Origin: Pyxidicoccus xibeiensis
GTDB lineage: Bacteria > Myxococcota > Myxococcia > Myxococcales > Myxococcaceae
Direction: 5' to 3'
Assembly: GCF_024198175.1 (NCBI RefSeq)
Contig: NZ_JAJVKV010000008.1
Location: 1-64,000, forward strand
Length of the DNA: 64,000 nt
Position numbers and translations under genes: made by a program. Of the stretch, positions 58,381 to 64,000 are shown piece by piece (the first letter of the stretch is position 1; each line of letters opens with the position of its first letter). The notes under the pieces were generated by a model. That model worked only from the letters and a program-made list of their open reading frames with translations. It did not search any database and was not told where the DNA came from.

Positions 58381-58815
58381 CCCTGAAGGCCCCCCCAGCC
58401 GCTGCTGGGCGTGGTGGTGGCCAGCCAGGCGCTGGACGTCGTCTCCGAGGTGGAGGGCCGGCTGGCGGAGGTGCCCGCGCACCTGGACAAGCGCGTGCAG
58501 GCCGGGGAGGTGCTGGCCTCGCTGGACGTGGAGCCGCTGCGGTTGGAACTGGAGGCGCGCAAGGCCAACCCCATGGTCGTCAATCGCACTCTCTTCACGG
58601 CGACGCTGCTGGACAACGGCAAGGTCCTCGTCTCGGGAGGATGGAGAGCCGGTACCTACCTTACGTCGGCGGAGGTATATGACCCGGCTTCGGGCACCTG
58701 GAGCTCGACGGCCCCCATGGCCTCTGCTCGCCGCCAGCACACGGCAACGCTGCTTCCCAACGGCAAGGTCCTCGTCGAAGGTGGAGGAGACCCGCAACCG
58801 GGGCTGGCGCGGTGA
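58381..58815 (+). pseudogene. Chimeric fragment: efflux adaptor (HlyD-type) joined to Kelch blade
   Basis: One open frame joins two unrelated families. VVASQALDVVSEVEGRLAEVPAHL through RVQAGEVLASLDVEPLRLELEARKA is the lipoyl-like hairpin start of an RND/HlyD membrane fusion protein. At about 58568 it switches to NRTLFTATLLDNGKVLVSGG...SAEVYDPASGTWSSTAPM, a Kelch propeller blade, and ends after one and a half blades. An in-frame TGA lies just upstream (58382). It lacks a start region, signal peptide and complete folds. I read it as recombination debris rather than a working gene. Confidence 0.6.
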
Positions 58816-59007
58816 GGTGTGTCTCAGGCGTGTCACGCAGGAACAGGCGCCCTGTCACGCTCCCGCGCGGGCCTTTGGAAAGCGCGCTGTTTCCCTCTGA
58901 AGAAGCGGGCGCTGCGCGCATGTGCACGGGGGTTGCAAACGGGCATGGCGGCGCAAGCGATTGCCGGCGCGCGCCCCATCCCCACCGGCAGACCCACGAA
59001 GACCACC

Positions 59008-59586
59008 ATGCGTTCTTCTTCCTTCCTCGCCGTCTGCGGCCTCGGCCTGCTCTCCCTCGTTGCCACGGAGGCCCGTGCTGAGGACTGCGCCACCATGCTC
59101 CAGCCGCACTTCAACTGGGTGCAGACGGGTGACACCAACTCCCGCGCGTATGACGTGAACGTGCGGGCCGTGTCCATTGTCAACGTGAGCGGCGGCGGGC
59201 GGCGGGGCCTTGCTTCATCGCTCACCGGAAAGGTCACCACCTACAACCCGGCCTACTGCCGCGTCACGGGCGGACTCTATACGTGTTACCCGGCCCGGAT
59301 TAACGGCGGCTCCCCCAATGCCAGCCAGGTCTTCAGCGACCGGAGCTACTGGACGGGGGACTTCGCCGCGGGCTACCAGGACTTCTCGGCGTACTCCCGT
59401 GACAGCTGGAGCATCTCACTGGCCTCCACGGGCCTCGTGACGCTGTATTCGACCACGTGGAACTTCACCACCACGGTGACGCCGACGGGCTGCGGGAACG
59501 GCGTGCTGTATGGCTTCGAGACCGGCGGCACGACGTTCTGGTCCTTCACCTTCGAGAACGTCGACAACACCATCTACATCAAGTGA
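59008..59586 (+). CDS. Hypothetical secreted protein
   Basis: The 192-residue protein has a clear signal peptide (MRSSSFLAVCGLGLLSLVATEARAED, cleavage after ARA). The mature part is rich in Ser, Thr, Tyr and Gly, with predicted beta strands (FNWVQTGDTNSRAYDVNVRAVSIVNV, GSPNASQVFSDRSYWTGDF, TLYSTTWNFTTTVTPTGCGNGVLYGFETGGTTFW). It contains few Cys. The family is not recognised. An upstream in-frame ATG at 58819 would bury the signal peptide and was rejected. Confidence 0.75.
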   Translation: MRSSSFLAVCGLGLLSLVATEARAEDCATMLQPHFNWVQTGDTNSRAYDVNVRAVSIVNVSGGGRRGLASSLTGKVTTYNPAYCRVTGGLYTCYPARINGGSPNASQVFSDRSYWTGDFAAGYQDFSAYSRDSWSISLASTGLVTLYSTTWNFTTTVTPTGCGNGVLYGFETGGTTFWSFTFENVDNTIYIK

Positions 59587-60058
59587 GCCGCGGTGGCGCC
59601 ACTGTGCGGCGCTGAGCCCTCCCGGGACTTGATACGACCCTCGTCCCGAAGCACGCGCTCCTGAAGCTGCCGCCTGCCGTGCGGCACCAGTACACGCTGT
59701 GCGGAAGGGGACGCTCTCCGAGGTGAGGCGCACCTCGGAGGGCCGGCTGCTCTGGCTGCAGGAACTCTCCCAGGGGCGGCTCGTCCGGTCCGTTCGGTAT
59801 CTCAGTCAGGGCGCGCTGAGAGACGAGCGCTGGAAGTACGGCGACGCAGGACAGCTGGCGCGCTTCGACGTGGACGGGTCCGATGACCTGGGCCTGCGGG
59901 AGCAGCTCCAGGTTCAGTACACGTACCAGCGAGACGTGCGCGGGGACACGCTCATGCCAGTCCCTGGTGCACGCAGGGCGGGTTCAACCCTCATTTCCTG
60001 CCCGTGGATTTGGACAGCGACGGGTCGTGAATCCTTGGAGGGCACGTCTTCTTCCCTG
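59587..60058. other. 472-bp region with gene debris
   Basis: It lies between the secreted protein gene and the glucoamylase stop. It contains the remnant at 59687-59966 and otherwise no supportable gene. Confidence 0.5.
59687..59966 (+). pseudogene. Remnant of a repetitive surface-type protein
   Basis: The frame RKGTLSEVRRTSEGRLLWLQ ELSQGRLVRSVRYLSQGALRDERWKYGDAGQLARFDVDG has coding character and a YD/Rhs-like rhythm, but no start or intact domain. A KHALLKLPPAVRHQYTL piece from another frame lies directly upstream. It is the residue of a larger gene. Confidence 0.45.
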
Positions 60059-61996
60059 CTACTCGATGGCGGGCGGCTCCGGCTCGAGGAGGTGGGGCGC
60101 CTCGTCCTTTCCCTCATCCCGCAAGCGGAGCGCACGGTCGATGCGCGCCGCGGCGCTGATGAGCCCCAGGTGGCTGAAGGCCTGCGGGAAGTTGCCCAGC
60201 TGCTCCCGTGCCAGCGGGTGGATCTCCTCCGCGAGCAGTCCCAGGTGGTTCGACGCCTCGGCATGCGCGACGAAGACGTCCTCCGCTTCCTCGATGCGGT
60301 TCGCCAGCGCCAGCGCCTCGGCCAGCCAGAACCCGCACAGGATGAAGCCTCCCTCGGGCCCGCCGACCCCGTCATCCATCCGGTAGCGACGGATGAACGG
60401 GCCCGCCCCCAGCTCCGCGCGCAGCCAGTCGATGGTGCGCAGGATGAACGGGTCCCTCGCGCGGAAGCACCCGGCGATGGACAGCAGCAGCAGCGAGGCA
60501 TCCGGGTCGTTTCCTCCGTAGGCGCCGACGAAGTGCTTCCGCGCCGGGTCCACGCCGTTGCGGAGGATGTCGGTCCGGATGACGTCCGCCAGGTCCGTGC
60601 AGGACTGCTCCAGCGCGGGCTCGCCGAAGAGCCGGGACAGGTGCTGCCCCCGGCGCAGCGCCAGCCAGCCCATCAGCTTCGAGTGCACGTTGTGCCGCAT
60701 CTCCCGGCGAGGCTCCCAGATGCCATGGTCCGGCTCGCGCCAGCGGCGCGCGGTGGTGTGGATGACCGAGCGCAGCAGCCGCCAGGTGCGCAGCGGCAGC
60801 CGGCCACCGAAGCGCTCGTACAGCCAGGCCGCATCGAGCAGCGCGCCCGCGGTGTCGAACTGGAACTGGTCCCTGGCGCCGTTGCCAATCCGCACCGGGC
60901 GCGAGCCCTGGAAGCCGGCCAGGTGGAAGAGCTCCTGCTCGGGCGGCACCTGGCCCCCGTCCAGCGTGTACATCACCTGGAGCGGGTCGCCGCGCTGCAG
61001 CGTGTCGCGCACGAAGTGGAAGAACTCGCGCGACTCGGTGAGGAACCCGAGCAGGTTGGTGGCGCGCACCGCCATGGCCGAGTCGCGGACCCAGCTGAAG
61101 CGGTAGTCCCAGTTGCGCGGCCCGCCCATCCACTCGGGGAGCGACGTGGTCGGCGCGGCCACCATGGCGCCGGTGGGGCCGTACATCAGCAGCTTCAGCA
61201 CCAGCGCGGACCTGAGGACATGGTGCCGCCAGGGCCCCTCGTAGTGCAGGGCCTGGGACCACTCGCGCCAGGCCTGCCGGGTGTCCCGCAGGTGGTCGAA
61301 GGGCCGGTAGGCGGCGATGGGCTCCGGCCGGTCCGAGTCCCAGGAGAGCACCATCCACCGCCGCTCGCCCGCGCCCAGGCGAATGCGCGCCTGGAGGCCC
61401 GTGTGCCCCCGGCAGGGCTGGCCCTGCTGCTCGCGACAGGGCTGCCACTCGGCCTCGCCGCTGAGGACGGCGACCAGGCGCTCGCCGCGTGCGCCGCGCG
61501 CCACCAGCCCGTGCTCCTCCCGCTCCAGCCGCGTCTCCGAGGCGCCGTACCCGAAGCGGGGGTCGAAGACGACGTTGAGCTCGACGGCACCCTCCAGGCA
61601 CTCGATGCGCCGGTGCACCTCGTGGACGGTGGAGCGGGGGTCGTTCGTCCACGGCATGTAGTCGATGATGCGGACGGCCCCCTTGCGCTCGAAGCGGAAG
61701 AGCGTCTCCAGGACGTTGGTGTCCGGGTCGTAGCGCTGCAGGCTCTCGAAGGGCCACACGACGGGGGTGATGCCGGTGATGCCGCCGTGCTCCTCGTCGA
61801 GGATGCCCGCGAAGACGCTCGGGCTGTCGAAGCGGGGGAAGCAGAGCCAGTCGATGACGCCATCCGGCCGCACGAGGGCGCACGAGCTGCCGTCGCCAAT
61901 GATGCCCCGTCCGGCCAGCGGGATTTCCCGGTGGGAGGCCGGATTGGAGAACCGGAAGGGGCGGGCCATTCGCCGGGCGGCGCTATAGAGGTCCAT
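60059..61996 (-). CDS. GH15-family glucoamylase/trehalase-type hydrolase
   Basis: The 645-residue protein has the bacterial GH15 arrangement. An N-terminal beta-sandwich (~20-260) includes IIGDGSSCALVRPDGVIDWLCFPRFDSPSVFAGILD. A catalytic (alpha/alpha)6 barrel (~290-645) includes SLPEWMGGPRNWDYRFSWVRDSAMAV. The general acid is EPDHGIWEPR and the second Glu region is GGPEGGFILCGFWLAEALA. No signal peptide is seen, so it probably acts in the cytoplasm on trehalose or glucans. ATG 61996 (MDLYSAARRMARPF) was chosen over an in-frame start at 62104. It diverges from the permease gene. Confidence 0.92.
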   Translation of the reverse strand: MDLYSAARRMARPFRFSNPASHREIPLAGRGIIGDGSSCALVRPDGVIDWLCFPRFDSPSVFAGILDEEHGGITGITPVVWPFESLQRYDPDTNVLETLFRFERKGAVRIIDYMPWTNDPRSTVHEVHRRIECLEGAVELNVVFDPRFGYGASETRLEREEHGLVARGARGERLVAVLSGEAEWQPCREQQGQPCRGHTGLQARIRLGAGERRWMVLSWDSDRPEPIAAYRPFDHLRDTRQAWREWSQALHYEGPWRHHVLRSALVLKLLMYGPTGAMVAAPTTSLPEWMGGPRNWDYRFSWVRDSAMAVRATNLLGFLTESREFFHFVRDTLQRGDPLQVMYTLDGGQVPPEQELFHLAGFQGSRPVRIGNGARDQFQFDTAGALLDAAWLYERFGGRLPLRTWRLLRSVIHTTARRWREPDHGIWEPRREMRHNVHSKLMGWLALRRGQHLSRLFGEPALEQSCTDLADVIRTDILRNGVDPARKHFVGAYGGNDPDASLLLLSIAGCFRARDPFILRTIDWLRAELGAGPFIRRYRMDDGVGGPEGGFILCGFWLAEALALANRIEEAEDVFVAHAEASNHLGLLAEEIHPLAREQLGNFPQAFSHLGLISAAARIDRALRLRDEGKDEAPHLLEPEPPAIE

Positions 61997-62127
61997 TCGC
62001 CTCCAAGGTAGGGAGCCCCGACGGCCATGCCCCCAGTCCGGGTGGGGAGCCACCGTGCGTCCTGGCGGCCGCCTCCCGGAATTCCTCCGGAAATCCCCAC
62101 GCAATCGCCCACCCGGGGCGTCGTATT

Positions 62128-62138
62128 CTACATTGTAG
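62128..62138. promoter_or_regulatory. CTACA-T-TGTAG dyad, possible BlaI/MecI-type operator
   Basis: CTACA (62128-62132) and TGTAG (62134-62138) form a dyad of the TACA/TGTA kind recognised by BlaI/MecI repressors. It lies 66 bp before the permease GTG start in an AT-richer patch. No blaI gene is visible in the window. Confidence 0.4.
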
Positions 62139-62203
62139 TAAAAGGCTTCCCGTCAGCCGTCGAGGTGCCCGTGTCGCGGTCCAACCCGAGGAGTGGAGGC
62201 CCC

Positions 62204-64000
62204 GTGGAGGTCCCCCGGCTGCCTCTGGCGTTGCTGCGCGCGTGGCTTCCCTACGCCGAGCGGGACGAGGTGATTGCCGAGCTGCGCACCGAGTTCGTCG
62301 CCCGGGAGGTCCGCGAGGGGCCCCAGGCCGCGCGAGCGTGGCTGTGGCGGCAGGTGCTCGGCTCGGTGCCGCCCCTGGTGCGGCGGACGTTCTCTCGCGG
62401 TTGGACGGGCTTCGAGCCGCGTGCCAGCCGTCTACGCCCAGGAGGGCCTCCCATGGAGAGCTTCATCATGGACCTGCGGTACGCGGCGCGCCGGCTGCGC
62501 TCGCGACCGGGGTATGCGCTGCTGGCCATCCTCACCCTCGCCATCGGCGTGGGCGGCACGGCGGCGGCCTTCGGGCTGGTGCGGGGGCTGCTGATGACGC
62601 CGCTGCCGTACCCCGCGGAGGAGCGGCTCAGCCTCTTCTGGTCCCCGGGGGACTGGTCCGAGCGCGAGTTCCTCCACCTGTCGTCCGACTGGTCCGGCTT
62701 CAACGCCGTGGCGGCCTTCCGCACCAAGGAGCTCCCGCTGCGCCGGGGCCCGCAGGCCTCCCCCGAGCTGGTGACGGCCATCGTCACGAGCGCCGGCCTC
62801 TTCGACGTGCTCGGCGTGCGTCCGACGCTGGGCCGCGCCTTCGAGGCCAACGAGGACCGCCCGGGCGCCGCGCCGGCGGTGGTCATCAGCGACGGGCTCT
62901 ATGGAGACCTCGGTGGCCAGCCGTCGCTGGTGGGCGGCACGGTGGAACTGGATGGGAGGACGCACACGGTGGTGGGCGTCATGCCGCGGGGCTTCTGGTT
63001 CCCGGACCCCACGGTGCGCGCCTGGGTGGTGGAGCCGTTCAACGAGGAGGACGGCTCCGGCAACTACGCGCTGATGGGGCGGCGCGCGCCCGGGGTGGAT
63101 GGGCCCCGGCTGGAGCTGACGCTCAAGGGGCTGGGGACGCGGCTCAGGGAGCGCTTCAACTACCCGGCGGCCTGGGACAAGGGGCGCGCGCCCGCCGTGA
63201 CGCCGCTGCGTGAGCACCTGCTCGGGCCGCTCCAGGCTCCGCTGCTCGCGACGCTCGCGGCCATGGGGGTGCTGCTGCTCATCGCGTGCGCCAACGTCGC
63301 CGCGCTGATGCTCGGCCAGGTGGACAGCCGCGCCACCGAGCTGGCGGTCCGCATGGCGCTGGGCGCCGACAGCCGGCGGATGACGCAGCAGCTGCTCGCG
63401 GAGGCGCTCCTGCTGGGGCTGGCCTCCGCCGCGCTCGGCGCGCTCATCGCGGCCCAGGGCTTCCGGGTGCTCACCGGGGCGCTGCCGCTCGGGCCCCTCG
63501 CGCCGAAGGGCGCGCTGGACTGGGGCATGTTCTCCGCCGCGCTCGTGCTGGCGCTGGTGGCCGCGCTCGCGGTGGCGCTGCTGCCGGCCCGCTCGCTGCG
63601 CAAGTCCGACCCGCAGCGCGCGCTGGCGAAGTCGCGCACCGGCGGCATCGGCGCACGCGGTGGCCGGACGGAGGGGGCGCTGGTGATAGGGCAGGTGGCG
63701 CTCGCGGTGCTGCTGACGGCGGGGGCCGCGCTGCTGGTGCGCTCGGTGGCGAACCTGCGCGCCATCGACCCGGGCCTGAATGACACGGCCCGCGTGGCGG
63801 TGCTGGACGTGGTGATGGAGGGCAACGTCGAGCGTGACGCACGGCCCCGGATCATCTCCGACCTGGAGGCGGCGCTGGCGACGCTCCCCGGAGTCCGCGG
63901 GGTGGGCACCACGCAGAAGCTCCCGCTGCGGGGCGCTGGCGAGGACTGGGGCATCGGCATCGTCGGCAAGCCGGACCTTCCGGCCACCACCACCTACGTG
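62204..64000 (+). CDS. ADOP/MacB-type ABC transporter permease, partial
   Basis: The 599 codons from GTG 62204 run off the right edge. A GAGGAG/GGAGG sequence precedes the start. The first ~85 residues (LPYAERDEVIAELRTEFVAREVREGP) are the soluble head typical of acidobacterial-type duplicated orphan permeases (ADOP). The FtsX/MacB part then starts: DLRYAARRLRSRPGYALLAILTLAIGVGGTAAAFGLVRGLLMTPLPY. A periplasmic MacB-like domain (~130-330) follows, then spans at ~355-380 and 400-430 (LLIACANVAALMLGQ, LLAEALLLGLASAALGALIAAQGF) and the start of a second permease unit. Such permeases pair with ATPases like the gene at 1-616, though none adjoins here. Confidence 0.9.
   Translation, partial: MEVPRLPLALLRAWLPYAERDEVIAELRTEFVAREVREGPQAARAWLWRQVLGSVPPLVRRTFSRGWTGFEPRASRLRPGGPPMESFIMDLRYAARRLRSRPGYALLAILTLAIGVGGTAAAFGLVRGLLMTPLPYPAEERLSLFWSPGDWSEREFLHLSSDWSGFNAVAAFRTKELPLRRGPQASPELVTAIVTSAGLFDVLGVRPTLGRAFEANEDRPGAAPAVVISDGLYGDLGGQPSLVGGTVELDGRTHTVVGVMPRGFWFPDPTVRAWVVEPFNEEDGSGNYALMGRRAPGVDGPRLELTLKGLGTRLRERFNYPAAWDKGRAPAVTPLREHLLGPLQAPLLATLAAMGVLLLIACANVAALMLGQVDSRATELAVRMALGADSRRMTQQLLAEALLLGLASAALGALIAAQGFRVLTGALPLGPLAPKGALDWGMFSAALVLALVAALAVALLPARSLRKSDPQRALAKSRTGGIGARGGRTEGALVIGQVALAVLLTAGAALLVRSVANLRAIDPGLNDTARVAVLDVVMEGNVERDARPRIISDLEAALATLPGVRGVGTTQKLPLRGAGEDWGIGIVGKPDLPATTTYV

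Noticed and set aside
1..64000. CRISPR arrays, intact insertion sequences or prophage
   Set aside because: I saw no regularly spaced repeats, transposase with inverted repeats, or phage structural genes.

Overview
High-GC DNA with long, densely packed genes and many secreted lipoproteins, Hanks-type kinase, hybrid histidine kinase, FHA, TPR, Kelch and DUF4215-type cysteine-rich proteins. This mix is typical of a myxobacterium of the Myxococcus/Corallococcus/Pyxidicoccus group. The assignment rests on gene content and codon use; there is no rRNA or other marker in the window.

Layout. 1-3.6 kb: an ABC-transporter ATPase cut by the window edge, a MarR regulator fused to a DUF4097-like domain, a ComB-type phosphatase, and a broken M4 protease. 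3.7-10.1 kb: a DKNYY membrane protein, a discoidin/SBBP beta-propeller lipoprotein, a membrane Ser/Thr kinase, and a DGPF protein with its ECF42-type sigma factor. 10.2-20.8 kb: a DUF4833 protein, a double GNAT, a very large hybrid histidine kinase, a Kelch lipoprotein, a LamG lipoprotein and a subtilisin-tectonin protease. 20.8-21.7 kb is a gene-poor gap with repeats. It ends in a partial tRNA 3' end and a strong terminator.

21.7-27.8 kb holds the most unusual locus: a compact minus-strand operon of ECF sigma factor, zinc-type membrane anti-sigma factor, an exported caspase-like protease with an EF-hand loop and an outer-membrane-barrel-like tail, and two paralogous lipoproteins. The sigma/anti-sigma pair probably controls the operon in response to an envelope signal.

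28-39 kb: gene fragments, an orphan acyltransferase domain, a UvrA-like protein, an astacin-like protease with ricin-type lectin repeats, a thioredoxin-MORN-like protein coupled to an RHH-like/FHA protein, and a fatty acid desaturase. 39.6-48.6 kb: a large papain-like protease with Calx-beta repeats, a lipoprotein/AraC pair, an ArsR/SRPBCC pair, and a TrmB-like regulator translationally coupled to an aspartyl protease-PDZ protein. Palindromes lie at the last two regulators' own starts.

48.6-64 kb: a small Cys-rich lipoprotein, a rifampicin phosphotransferase, a hexapeptide acetyltransferase, a TPR protein, a TetR regulator divergent from a FAD monooxygenase followed by a GST-like protein, a DUF6714-like protein, gene debris, a GH15 glucoamylase, and an ADOP/MacB-type permease running off the window end. 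Several broken or chimeric genes (3.1, 17.0, 28.0, 58.4 and 59.7 kb) show recurrent rearrangement.
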